A stretch of DNA of 33,963 nucleotides from Candidatus Poribacteria bacterium (GTDB lineage: Bacteria > Poribacteria > WGA-4E > WGA-3G): contig PYJA01000072.1 of assembly GCA_003635185.1 (NCBI GenBank), forward strand, positions 1-33,963, written 5' to 3'. How positions within the stretch are numbered: position 1 is the first letter of the stretch; each line of letters starts with the position of its first letter. Shown here piece by piece: positions 1 through 8,213 of the stretch. The notes below the pieces were generated by a model, which was not told the DNA's origin, searched no databases, and saw only the letters and a list, made by a program, of their open reading frames with translations. A program made the translations under genes and the position numbers.

Positions 1-795
1 AGCTTGCCTTTGTGGTGGATTGTCATCTGCTTCGTTATCCTCAAATATATTTTCAAGTGTACCTTCTAAAGATTCAGCGTCAGCGTAAACTAAGGGGATA
101 ACAGCAATCTTTAATGGGAATCTCTCACCTTCATCAGCAAATTGCAAAATGGTGACAATTCTATGTATGCTTGAAGCGACATCAGTAACAACGAGTGCGT
201 TTGTCATCGCATCAGCGAAGATATTAGCCTGTTTATTCAATAAAGGTTTCAAAACATTTGCTTGCTCCGAGGCGGAGGCGTTCTCCAACTGGATAATGTA
301 AGTCTGGATCTCATCGGTCATTTCAACCTGTCCAGGATCAGGGCCAATAATCTTGACTGGCACGTTCATCGTAGTGGCTTTTTCAAAAGTTGTCACGATG
401 AGGAGACTATCGCTTCTAACAAAGGTTAAGTCATACCGTGCAAGCACCGTCTTGATTTTCTCAATGATTTCATCAAGCGTCACACCGTTAAGATTTATCA
501 ATGCGAACTTTTTGTCTCGAATATCACTTTCGCTGGCGAGAATAGCAAGGTTCGTTTCGCGAGACAACCATTCAAACACGTTTTTGAGTTCGTTACTGGT
601 AAAGTCAAAGTTAAACAGGAGTGCTTCGCCTGTTTCCTCATCCCGTTCAGCAACTTCCATCGTGCCCTGACCCCGCTGCTGTGCAAACAGATCCCCCGGA
701 ATAAGTGTGAATAATCCGAAACACACCAATGCAATCAAGTAAATATTAAGTTTCTGTACCCACATCGGACAAACATCATTTCTGTGCATTTTCAT
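1..795 (-). CDS. gspD: Type II secretion secretin GspD, N-terminal part (cut by window edge)
   Basis: The frame is open from an ATG at 795 to base 1 (265 codons) with no stop, so the C-terminal secretin channel lies outside the window. The protein starts with a signal peptide (hydrophobic stretch about residues 18-33, likely cleavage after LFA before QQ). An N0-like domain follows (about 60-150, with TSNELKNVFEWLSRETNLAI). Next come N1-type ring-building repeats, with YIIQLENASASEQANVLKPL and NALVVTDVASSIHRI typical of GspD/PilQ. GspD forms the outer-membrane pore through which folded substrates leave the periplasm. The start overlaps the upstream stop as TAATG (translational coupling); an in-frame ATG at 789 is an alternative. 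It is the last visible gene of the T2SS operon. PilQ is the other possibility, but the neighbouring pseudopilins GHIJK favour GspD. Confidence 0.85.
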   Translation of the reverse strand, partial: MKMHRNDVCPMWVQKLNIYLIALVCFGLFTLIPGDLFAQQRGQGTMEVAERDEETGEALLFNFDFTSNELKNVFEWLSRETNLAILASESDIRDKKFALINLNGVTLDEIIEKIKTVLARYDLTFVRSDSLLIVTTFEKATTMNVPVKIIGPDPGQVEMTDEIQTYIIQLENASASEQANVLKPLLNKQANIFADAMTNALVVTDVASSIHRIVTILQFADEGERFPLKIAVIPLVYADAESLEGTLENIFEDNEADDNPPQRQA

Positions 796-2150
796 TATTG
801 GTAAACCCTCGCAATCATAAGCACATCTATATTTATTTTATTGTCTTTGTTATCAGCGGAAATTTGGAGGTCTCTCACCATCAACCATTTGGTCTTAGTC
901 TCAATAAGGCGATTTAAGTTAACAAGTTTATCAATCTCCGCTTTAAACTTCATTTTTATATTATAACTTTCGGGCAAATAGGAAGCAGGAGCCTTTGTCA
1001 ACTTCTGCGCAAGTTCTTCAATTTGCGATTGAATTTGTGCAAGGTATTCAAGGAGTTCCTGTGTGAGTGCGTCCTTGTTCAGTCCTTCTTCCCCATAGGT
1101 GTCAATGAGTTCTGTGAACGCGGCTAAAATTTGGCTATTTGGACGAAAGTAAATCTCGGTTTTAGGTTCTTTAGCACCGATGCCCAAAAAACCGGAGGTT
1201 GCCGTGGTTTGTGTTTTATCGAATTGATTTTCAAACAGTGTTTTTTCAGCACCTACAAGGTGTTGCTCTGTCATTGAAATAATGAGTTCAATCAGCTCAA
1301 CTTGTATTGAACTCGGTATAGTTTTCGGAAATGACGCAAACCCCCACTGGGAATTAGTATCCACCGAATTCTCTGTCTCGGTTTGAATTTCGTTGGACTC
1401 TTGCGGTTTTTCATGGTTTTTGGCATCGGCTGGCTCCTCAGCATCTTCTTGTTTTTCATTAGACTTTTCAGATGCTTTCGGTTCTTCAACATCCACATCT
1501 GTTTTTACATCGGCTGGCTCCTCAGCATCTTCTTGTTTTTCATTAGACTTTTCAGATGCTTTCGGTTCTTCAACATCCACATCTGTTTCGTCCAACCATG
1601 CATCCATTAACATATCCATAGATGCTTGTTCTTCTTCAATTTCTGCTTGAAGATCAGCTTTATCTTGCGCTTGAAGATCAGCTTCAATTTCGGCGGTGAG
1701 CGTATCTCGCTCAGTTTTTAATTTCTTCTGATAAAGATAAACAACAAGGTTTCGCCGTGCCTGCGGTGATATTTTCTCCGATTTTTTACCTGGTACTGGA
1801 TCCATATCCAATTGATAATTCTGGGGAATACCGGCTTCTTTGACAATTGTGTGAATTTTCTCTCGGATGACCGATTGAGGGTAACTTTCTTCAAAAATGG
1901 TCGCAGTTTTATCCTTCTCGGTAAGGCCGGTTTTCTGGTACAGATCCACTTCAATAGGTTTCAGGATTTTTGATGCCGCCACTAAATCCTTGGATGTCTG
2001 GAGTGTTTGCCGTTTGATTTCCATATCAGGATTGGAAATCAAACCGTAGAGTCCCGGTCCCCATTGTGTTGCAACGGCAGCAATCAGCACAACTACTAAA
2101 ACTCCAATCAAAATTTTGGCTTGCGTTGTCAGTTGAAGATTTAATTCCAC
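795..2150 (-). CDS. PilO/GspM-like T2SS inner-membrane platform protein
   Basis: This 451-residue protein has a short cytoplasmic N-terminus and one membrane segment (about residues 13-35). A long alpha-helical, acidic, Glu/Gln/Lys-rich periplasmic region follows, and then a C-terminal alpha/beta segment (about 395-451) ending in a strand-rich tail. Its place directly after the gspL-like gene and before gspD is that of gspM in T2SS or pilO in type IV pili, where the protein pairs with GspL/PilN to couple the motor to the pseudopilus. It is much longer than usual GspM or PilO proteins (roughly 160-220 residues). The excess is a charged linker with two almost identical 28-residue units (about residues 188-243). 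Family assignment rests on topology and context because sequence motifs are weak. The start at 2150 lies 44 bp after gspL. Confidence 0.6.
   Translation of the reverse strand: MELNLQLTTQAKILIGVLVVVLIAAVATQWGPGLYGLISNPDMEIKRQTLQTSKDLVAASKILKPIEVDLYQKTGLTEKDKTATIFEESYPQSVIREKIHTIVKEAGIPQNYQLDMDPVPGKKSEKISPQARRNLVVYLYQKKLKTERDTLTAEIEADLQAQDKADLQAEIEEEQASMDMLMDAWLDETDVDVEEPKASEKSNEKQEDAEEPADVKTDVDVEEPKASEKSNEKQEDAEEPADAKNHEKPQESNEIQTETENSVDTNSQWGFASFPKTIPSSIQVELIELIISMTEQHLVGAEKTLFENQFDKTQTTATSGFLGIGAKEPKTEIYFRPNSQILAAFTELIDTYGEEGLNKDALTQELLEYLAQIQSQIEELAQKLTKAPASYLPESYNIKMKFKAEIDKLVNLNRLIETKTKWLMVRDLQISADNKDNKINIDVLMIARVYQ
1424..1588 (-). repeat. 84-bp in-frame tandem duplication in the GspM-like gene
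   Basis: Bases 1424-1504 and 1508-1588 are identical over 81 bp (period 84 bp, 28 codons). The unit encodes an acidic segment containing VEEPKASEKSNEKQEDAEEP. Near-perfect identity at DNA level points to a recent duplication that could vary between strains. Confidence 0.95.
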
Positions 2151-2194
2151 TTTTTGTTTCCTTATCTACAAAAGTAGGTTAGTTGTAATTGTTT

Positions 2195-3907
2195 CTATTT
2201 TTCGTCTTTTTTGTTTTCTTCTTTTGATGGCTCTTGTAAGTTTTCAAAGTTTTCTGGTGGTAGAAAGATGTTTACATCTTCCTTTTCAACCTTTTTCGTT
2301 TCGAAAACAGGTTTTGGATACCGTTTTTGTGCAAACATTTGGACTGCTTCACGACTCAATCGACAGTTTACTTTGACCTCGTATGTTGGTCTACGTTCAT
2401 CACCTGTGATTGTGACCTCTCCCATCTCAATGTTGTTAAAAAAATTTGTTTCATTAAGAACTCTTTCCATAGCGTTAATTGAAGGATATGAATCTGCTTG
2501 CAGACTAAATGTTATCCGTGTTTTTTGGAGATCATCCAAGTTGTTAACCTCAAAAGTTTTCCATGCAACTTTTGTTCTATCTTTAAAAAGCGTACTGAAG
2601 GCATGTAAAATATCCATTGGAGAGATGCGATGTGTTAATTTGTCCGCTAAAATCAGTTCAAGGGCAAGTTGTTTATTGGCATCAGCTTCTAACCTTCCAA
2701 AGGTAGCTACCTGATTGTCTAACAAATCCATTTTGGATTTTAGCGATCTGCTCCAGGCAATACCGCAGAGAACAAAGATGAGAAGGACAAACCCGACAAT
2801 ACCTGCTGCGATCAGTTGTTGATGTTTACGAGTAGATTCGACCCGTTTCACACCGACTTCGGTTGGCAACAGCGAAACAGGTTTTTCAACATCTAAAAGA
2901 TGTATTCCGACACCTAAAGGAACAGCGAAAGTGTCACCCGATGTTTCAAGTGCTGGCGCACTGCTTGTGTCTAAAGCGCTCGCCTGGAGAGGGTCCCAAA
3001 GCCTGGTTGAGATTTGAAGTTGTTCCTGACAGGTCTCTACCAATTCTGGCACGCGTGCCCCACCACCACATAGCCATATTTCCGAGATCTCTTCAGGCGC
3101 ATCCTGGTTTATTTCTCTTTCGGCTGCAGCGATAGAACGTTCTAACTCCCCAATGAAACGTCTTGTCCAGGTCCGGGTCGGTGTTTGATGTGCGGGAATA
3201 TGTTGTTTTTCCTGCTCTGCTGTTTCGGTATCTAAGTCCATTTCTGTCATCAAGGTCCGTGTCAATTGATTACCACTAACAGAAAATGCGCGAGAGAATT
3301 CCAAAGCAGTTCCACGCATTAAACAGAAATCTGTATGTTCCGCCCCAATGTCAACGATGATTGTCCGGGCAGTTGGACTGGAGAGTGCGTTACGCGCTGA
3401 GGTCGCGATGGCAAACATTGACGGAATGACTGCTGAAGGCGTAACCCCTGTTTCATGAAGGAACTCCATATATCGTGACACGGTATCGCGCCGAGTGGAA
3501 ACTAACTCAACAGAGAGTGATTCTGCTGTCCGCTGAACATCGTGGTATGTAAAAACAGACTCTTCAGTTTGAAATGGCAGCTCTGTCTCTGCAGCCATTT
3601 CTATCACGGAAGGTAACTGGGCATCTGTTGTTGCTGGTGGCAAGCTGGGTAAACGTTTCGTGACAACAAACCTACGCGGCAGCGCAATCCCAACTTCCAT
3701 CCGATGTTTGTTAAAAAAGGTATGCTTGATCCCGAGTTGATTCCACAATTTCCGGACCGCTTCAGAGATATTTTGCGGATTGTTCGGATCTGTATAAGCA
3801 ATAACCCCGGCGTTAATCAAATGTAATGCGTCTGAAGTTTTTTCTATATGGACTATTTTCGCTGTGGCTGAACCGATATCAATTGCTACAACCTGCTTTT
3901 TTGCCAT
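2195..3907 (-). CDS. gspL: GspL-like T2SS protein (PilM actin-like domain fused to PilN-like domain)
   Basis: This is a 570-residue protein. Residues 1-340 form a PilM/GspL actin-like ATPase fold: VVAIDIGSATAKIV (phosphate-1-like loop), TIIVDIGAEHTDFCLMRG (second phosphate loop, about 182-199) and WLCGGGARVPEL (adenosine motif, about 278-289). Near residue 344 the PilN-type VSLLPTE motif begins, followed by a membrane helix (about 365-385) and a periplasmic ferredoxin-like domain with predicted beta-alpha-beta order. In T2SS, GspL recruits the GspE ATPase to the membrane and binds GspM. Here the fusion of what type IV pili make as separate PilM and PilN is clear. It sits 36 bp downstream of gspK and 44 bp before the GspM-like gene, in one operon. 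Confidence 0.85.
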   Translation of the reverse strand: MAKKQVVAIDIGSATAKIVHIEKTSDALHLINAGVIAYTDPNNPQNISEAVRKLWNQLGIKHTFFNKHRMEVGIALPRRFVVTKRLPSLPPATTDAQLPSVIEMAAETELPFQTEESVFTYHDVQRTAESLSVELVSTRRDTVSRYMEFLHETGVTPSAVIPSMFAIATSARNALSSPTARTIIVDIGAEHTDFCLMRGTALEFSRAFSVSGNQLTRTLMTEMDLDTETAEQEKQHIPAHQTPTRTWTRRFIGELERSIAAAEREINQDAPEEISEIWLCGGGARVPELVETCQEQLQISTRLWDPLQASALDTSSAPALETSGDTFAVPLGVGIHLLDVEKPVSLLPTEVGVKRVESTRKHQQLIAAGIVGFVLLIFVLCGIAWSRSLKSKMDLLDNQVATFGRLEADANKQLALELILADKLTHRISPMDILHAFSTLFKDRTKVAWKTFEVNNLDDLQKTRITFSLQADSYPSINAMERVLNETNFFNNIEMGEVTITGDERRPTYEVKVNCRLSREAVQMFAQKRYPKPVFETKKVEKEDVNIFLPPENFENLQEPSKEENKKDEK

Positions 3908-3943
3908 CTATTAAGCCTCATTTGTCTTTTAGTAGTTCTTTTG

Positions 3944-5533
3944 TTAATCCTGTCGCCAGTGTGGAATAGAGAATTGGTTGCCGTTCCGCACAACAATACC
4001 AACGCACCTTGCAATAGTTTTACCATCCGCCGCAACGCCAATAGATTCAATACGATACCCGCGTGAACGGTAGGTCACCCAATCTACAACTTGCCTGAAG
4101 GTCTGATCGTCAATCTCTTCGATATCCAATAGTTGCCCGATGTCGTTGAAAGGGGTACCTCGGACGGGTTCTCCTAATGTGCCCTGTTGTGCTTCTTGGC
4201 TTTCTTCTTCACGGCGAGCAATGATTGCCTGTGCTTTTGTTTGATCCATCCCTGGTAACAGTTGTAATATTTGTAAAGGTGCAGTATTTATGTTGATTAA
4301 TCCATTTACAGTTTGCCCATCTTTTACTGTAACTTTATCGGCAATTCCCGCAAGTTCTTGGACTGTCATTAACTTCACTTCTTTAATCGCATCAATGTTT
4401 TGGAAGTTTCCTTGTGAGTTACGATGTGCTATAATCCGATCAGCAATCCCGTTATCAATTCCTTGAAGTTCTTGGAGTTCATCTGAGTCAGCGGTATTGA
4501 TATTAGTCAACGAGTTTTCATTACCGCCATTATTGTCCCCACCGTCACCTTGGTTATTTCCATCCCCAAATTGATCGTTGTTATCTTCAAAACTGGTATT
4601 TTGGACAGAGGGAGCTTCAACAGTGATTTGACCGCTTATATTATTAAAAACATTATCCGATACAGCCGGGACATCTAACAGCGCGGAAATTCCCCCAAAT
4701 TGGTTAGATTCACGGTTCTGAATGATCGCATTTGCCTCACCTTGTGAAAAAACAGTCTGATTATTATTCCCACGAATTTGTCTCAACTGTTGTGCGTTTG
4801 CAGTATTGATATTAACTCTTTGCTGTCCATTAGAATCAGTGTTCGCGTCAACGGAATAGATAGTTGCCATATTCACAAGACTATTGGTTGCCATTGTTAT
4901 CTGTGGTTGCTGTGGAATATTTTCGGCATCACTTGTTGCTTGTTCCGCTGCAACCTGCTGTTGTATGCCATACAGAATTTCTGGTGTCATCCCTTCAACA
5001 CGTGCTACATCGCGGACGGTTCTATACGGCCGTCCTTCAACGATTCGAGCGGCGAGATCACCCGTTTGATTGTTTTCGGGTTGCGCACCTAAAAACGCGA
5101 GAAAGTTGCGGATGGTACCTTCCCCAACAGCGTTAATATTAATTTTTGATCCCTCATCAACAATAGTTACTTGGTAATTTAAGAATCTACCCTGCTGTAT
5201 TCCATCATCAATCTGTTGTTGAACAGGTACAGCCCATGTTTCTCCAAGCGAGTCAAAATTAGTTTCATCAATTCCCAATTTTGCGATTCCCCATTCAAAT
5301 CCCGCTTTGGCTGCGTAATGATACTTGATTCTGTCCACAAAGTTTTTTCGCGCCCTATTTTCAAGGCGAAATGAATAGAGCAGCTGCATTGCTAAGACAG
5401 AAAGAATCGTCAGGATCCAAAGCGTTGAAACAAGCGATAACCCGTTAGAGTCGCTTAAGCGAAAAGTCGTTGGGACCGACTTTTCCACCTGCCGATTGGT
5501 ATTTCTGTATAGGTTATTATGACATGTTTTCAT
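3944..5533 (-). CDS. gspK: T2SS minor pseudopilin GspK
   Basis: This 529-residue protein has a prepilin-like N-terminus: cleavage is expected after Gly31 (DSNG before LSLVSTLW), then a hydrophobic helix (about 32-54). Position +5 is Ser, not Glu, as is usual in GspK, the tip pseudopilin. The body carries four helix-hairpin-helix/SAM-like segments, each opened by an IN(I/T)A-type motif (about residues 131, 241, 344 and 413). A Gly/Asn/Asp-rich linker (about 311-342) separates the second and third. GspK with GspI and GspJ caps the pseudopilus. Usual GspK proteins are about 300-350 residues, so this one is enlarged. The ATG at 5533 leaves a long 31-residue leader; no better start is visible. It lies 78 bp downstream of gspJ. 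Confidence 0.88.
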   Translation of the reverse strand: MKTCHNNLYRNTNRQVEKSVPTTFRLSDSNGLSLVSTLWILTILSVLAMQLLYSFRLENRARKNFVDRIKYHYAAKAGFEWGIAKLGIDETNFDSLGETWAVPVQQQIDDGIQQGRFLNYQVTIVDEGSKININAVGEGTIRNFLAFLGAQPENNQTGDLAARIVEGRPYRTVRDVARVEGMTPEILYGIQQQVAAEQATSDAENIPQQPQITMATNSLVNMATIYSVDANTDSNGQQRVNINTANAQQLRQIRGNNNQTVFSQGEANAIIQNRESNQFGGISALLDVPAVSDNVFNNISGQITVEAPSVQNTSFEDNNDQFGDGNNQGDGGDNNGGNENSLTNINTADSDELQELQGIDNGIADRIIAHRNSQGNFQNIDAIKEVKLMTVQELAGIADKVTVKDGQTVNGLININTAPLQILQLLPGMDQTKAQAIIARREEESQEAQQGTLGEPVRGTPFNDIGQLLDIEEIDDQTFRQVVDWVTYRSRGYRIESIGVAADGKTIARCVGIVVRNGNQFSIPHWRQD

Positions 5534-5611
5534 CGGTTTTCCTAAAACTTCTTTGCCAAAATAAATATGTTGGCAGCAAAACGACTATAATTCTGTATTG
5601 AAGTTAGCTGT

Positions 5612-6502
5612 TTACTCTCTGGCGGTATTTGCGCTTGGCGGTAGGAACACCGTAGTTGCCTGTGTTAATGCGCCTTGTGTCGTAACGCCTGGGTTTTGTG
5701 CTAAAGCTTGCCGTGCCGTTGATTCCTGTCTATCTTCATCTATTACGGAAATCATGACTAACACACCAATCGGAATTGCGTCTGTTTGATCCCAAGATTC
5801 ATAAATCGATTCTGATTCTCCATCAATATACTTAAGGTCAAAATTAACAATTCCATCAATTAGCGCCTTCGGTTTAAAGTGAATCGGCAGCCCATTTTCA
5901 TCTACTGTAGGAACTATGCCTGTATTCATAAATGCATCAACTACCAATTCTGGATTCAGTGCTGTAGTCACAATGCGATAGAGGGTAAGGGTTTCTTCCT
6001 GCTCGGCACTGTTTTGTTCTGTCACTTGCGATGGCGTATAAGGTGGTGGAACAACAGATTCGTCCCGCAGCTCGCCTATAGGAATCTGAATCCTCGGTCC
6101 GACATAATAAGCAACGCGACGGACATCGCTGAAAGGCGGTGTAGCCAAAACGTTAGCTGGATTATCCTTCACCTCAAACAGATCTGGATCAGTTTTTACC
6201 AATGTCACAAAGCTGAGTATATCTGTACTCCTATCAATTGCAATCGGACGGTCTTCGGAATAGAGTGCCAACATTTCGTCAGATGTATCTGCCTGCATCT
6301 GCCTTAGATCTGTGACTAATTGGTCCATAGCCACACGGCAACGTTGTGATTGAAGCAATTTCGATTGGGTGCGATGATACGCTTTTATTGCTGTATTAAA
6401 GACAGCGTAGGTGGAACCGCCCATAATCACGATAATACTAACAGCAGTTAGCATTTCAACGAGCGTAAGACCACTTTCACACTTTTTTATTAGATTTCTC
6501 AT
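5612..6502 (-). CDS. gspJ: T2SS minor pseudopilin GspJ
   Basis: A 296-residue type IV pilin-like protein. The prepilin peptidase site is at ESG before LTLVEMLTAVSI, with the conserved Glu at +5, followed by one membrane helix and then QSKLLQSQRCRVAMDQLVTDLRQM, typical of GspJ N-terminal helices. The C-terminal half is a globular strand-rich domain (YYVGPRIQIPIGELRDES, then FDLKYIDGESESIYESWDQ, and VLVMISVIDEDRQ near the end). It would assemble at the pseudopilus tip with GspI and GspK. It lies 52 bp after gspI. The leader is short (10 residues), supporting the ATG at 6502. Confidence 0.88.
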   Translation of the reverse strand: MRNLIKKCESGLTLVEMLTAVSIIVIMGGSTYAVFNTAIKAYHRTQSKLLQSQRCRVAMDQLVTDLRQMQADTSDEMLALYSEDRPIAIDRSTDILSFVTLVKTDPDLFEVKDNPANVLATPPFSDVRRVAYYVGPRIQIPIGELRDESVVPPPYTPSQVTEQNSAEQEETLTLYRIVTTALNPELVVDAFMNTGIVPTVDENGLPIHFKPKALIDGIVNFDLKYIDGESESIYESWDQTDAIPIGVLVMISVIDEDRQESTARQALAQNPGVTTQGALTQATTVFLPPSANTARE

Positions 6503-6554
6503 AATTCAGTGTTCCAATCAACTGTCTTTTTATACAGCGAATGTTTTATTGGTT

Positions 6555-6956
6555 TTACTGTTGTTGGATTTCCCTTGCAGCTATATAGGTAAACATACTG
6601 ATTGATCGTAACCTTCCTAAATGCTCCCAAGAGACAGTTACCTGAACCCTTCGGAGGCCAAATATTTCTTCCGATTCTATATCTGTTACATCAGATGTCC
6701 ATTCAAAGATAGAATTTCCGCCAAATACATCATTCTGTTGTCCAACTTCTGGGTAACCGGTCATTTCCATTTCTTCCATCTTAGATTTGAGCAGATAGAG
6801 TGCTGTGATGCGGTTATCTAAAAGAGATACGTTCCGAGAAGTATCACTAAATACCTTTAGAAGCACTGGGAATACTGCTGCCATAATTGCTACGGTTACA
6901 AGGATTTCGGCAAAAGTGAATCCATCTTCACGAGAGAAAATTGATAGTTTTGTCAT
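6555..6956 (-). CDS. gspI: T2SS minor pseudopilin GspI
   Basis: A 133-residue protein with an N-terminal prepilin motif, EDG before FTFAEILVTVAIMAAVFP (Glu +5 present), then ALYLLKSKMEEMEMTGYP, a typical GspI helix with the Ala-rich, Met/Glu-rich pattern. The C-terminal domain is short (RVQVTVSWE near the end, like the TVxW motif common in GspI). The length matches the family (about 120-130). Its stop is 52 bp before gspJ, and its start is only 1 bp after the gspH stop, so expression is likely coupled. GspI nucleates the tip complex with J and K. Confidence 0.88.
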   Translation of the reverse strand: MTKLSIFSREDGFTFAEILVTVAIMAAVFPVLLKVFSDTSRNVSLLDNRITALYLLKSKMEEMEMTGYPEVGQQNDVFGGNSIFEWTSDVTDIESEEIFGLRRVQVTVSWEHLGRLRSISMFTYIAAREIQQQ

Positions 6957-6957
6957 T

Positions 6958-7593
6958 TTACAAGTCGTTCCCTAAACCCAACGTTTGAATTTCTTCTGGT
7001 GACATCTCACGAATGCTGGCTCGTCCGGTTGTTGCTTCAACAACGATTGCTGTCACGTTCCCTTTAACGTTTCGTAGGTACAGGGAGGTATCCACTGATG
7101 TTGAAGTCGGCGAAAAATAAACGTAATCCACACCGGAGGTAAGTTGTTGCGCCACACCGTTACGTGTTTTAACTAAAGCCGCTATCGTAATGCCCCTGCT
7201 GAGTGGCTTCGGGATTCCCATGACTCCGCTCGTCCGAGATACCGTAGCCTGCCCACCTGCGGAAATTGCGGTGTTAGTGGTTCTCCCCGCTGAAGCGATA
7301 GGATTTTGGACATCAAAAGCTTCGCTGGAAGCTAACCAATATCTATTGCTATCAACGTCAAAGACAACGAGGTGTGTAGTTCGTTCCGTAATTGCCATGT
7401 CTCGAGCAAATGCAAGCGTATCAGCAATTGCCTGTGCGGATGTTGTTAACCTGCGCGATGCGGTAAACCCACGCATCGCGGGCATAGAGACAGAAGACAA
7501 AATGGCGATAATAGCTAAAACCAACATGATTTCCATTAGACTAAAACCATGCTCGTTTTTTGAAGTGATCCGGTTTTGGAACATCTTAAACAT
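6958..7593 (-). CDS. gspH: T2SS minor pseudopilin GspH
   Basis: With the start at 7593 the product is 211 residues. This ATG is preceded by TAGGA about 8 nt upstream and gives a 15-residue leader (MFKMFQNRITSKNEHG) like that of gspG. In-frame ATGs at 7620 and 7671 are less likely; 7671 would overlap gspG. The prepilin motif is EHG before FSLMEIMLVLAIIAILSS with Glu +5. LAFARDMAITERTTHLVVFD is the typical GspH/FimT segment. C-terminal strands follow. GspH is the minor pseudopilin that joins the GspG shaft to the I-J-K tip. Confidence 0.88.
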   Translation of the reverse strand: MFKMFQNRITSKNEHGFSLMEIMLVLAIIAILSSVSMPAMRGFTASRRLTTSAQAIADTLAFARDMAITERTTHLVVFDVDSNRYWLASSEAFDVQNPIASAGRTTNTAISAGGQATVSRTSGVMGIPKPLSRGITIAALVKTRNGVAQQLTSGVDYVYFSPTSTSVDTSLYLRNVKGNVTAIVVEATTGRASIREMSPEEIQTLGLGNDL

Positions 7594-7624
7594 ACTGGGT
7601 TTCCTACCGTCAAAAAGCATTGGT

Positions 7625-8080
7625 TTACTGGGCAGCGGTTGTTTCTTGAACCCAGTTAGTGATGTCCGCATTCAATTTCTCGCCTCCCAGTTTGCCATCT
7701 TTGCCATAAGACAAGAGATCGTATTCGTAATTTGGATGTGTCCCGGGATAGCGGTAGACGTAAGGGCGCCCCCAAGGATCGTTAGTTACTGGGTCTTGAA
7801 TATAAGGACCGTCCCAATTTGGAGTTGCTTGGCTCGGTGCTGTCCACAACGCATCTAAGCCTTCTTCAGTAGACGGGTATGAACCGACATCAATAACATA
7901 CAAACTTAAGGCAACTTTGAGGCTTGCAATTTCCGTTTGTGCTTTTCCTACCCTTGCGTCGTCAATTGCATCTATTACGCGCGGTGCAATGAATGCAGCC
8001 AAAATACCCAAAATAGCGATAACGATTGTCAATTCGATCAAGGTTAATCCCGATTCGTCTGTTTTCAGTTGTTTGAACAT
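7625..8080 (-). CDS. gspG: T2SS major pseudopilin GspG
   Basis: A 151-residue protein. The prepilin motif ESG before LTLIELTIVIAILGILAAFI is followed by the GspG hallmark helix (APRVIDAIDDARVGKAQTE) and the conserved loop YPSTEEGLDALW. PVTNDPWGRPYVYRYPG and YGKDGKLGGEKLNADI, near the calcium-binding C-terminal loop, are also classic. It polymerises into the pseudopilus that pushes substrates through GspD. The start has a good Shine-Dalgarno (AAGGAG, 8 nt upstream). The 133 bp upstream of it contain two hairpins that may help give this major subunit its own expression level. Confidence 0.95.
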   Translation of the reverse strand: MFKQLKTDESGLTLIELTIVIAILGILAAFIAPRVIDAIDDARVGKAQTEIASLKVALSLYVIDVGSYPSTEEGLDALWTAPSQATPNWDGPYIQDPVTNDPWGRPYVYRYPGTHPNYEYDLLSYGKDGKLGGEKLNADITNWVQETTAAQ

Positions 8081-8103
8081 TTAACTCACTCCTTTTAGTT
8101 GTG

Positions 8104-8158
8104 CAGAACTTCACGTTCTGGTGTTTCGTTTATTTGAAAATTTGTCTATATTTAGACA
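8104..8158 (-). promoter_or_regulatory. Two small hairpins in the gspF-gspG spacer
   Basis: Two perfect inverted repeats are visible: 8104-8109/8115-8120 (CAGAAC, 5-nt loop, GTTCTG) and 8143-8148/8153-8158 (TGTCTA, 4-nt loop, TAGACA). They lie just upstream of the gspG Shine-Dalgarno. They could be mRNA-processing or stability structures raising gspG over gspF; no promoter hexamers were convincing. The role is inferred. Confidence 0.45.
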
Positions 8159-8213
8159 TATATTTTCCGTGATAGTTTAGAAAAATTGACTTTGAAACTC
8201 TAATAGATGAGTA

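Noticed and set aside
2211..2714. 167-codon open frame on plus in gspL
   Set aside because: Antisense to the PilN-like part of gspL and without any family signature.
6958..7671. gspH starting at 7671 (237 residues)
   Set aside because: It would overlap gspG by 47 bp and add a long leader; the ATG at 7593 has a Shine-Dalgarno and a normal prepilin leader.
7190..7858. 222-codon open frame on plus across gspH/gspG
   Set aside because: It lies antisense to two well-supported pseudopilin genes, has no family motif and no convincing start signal.
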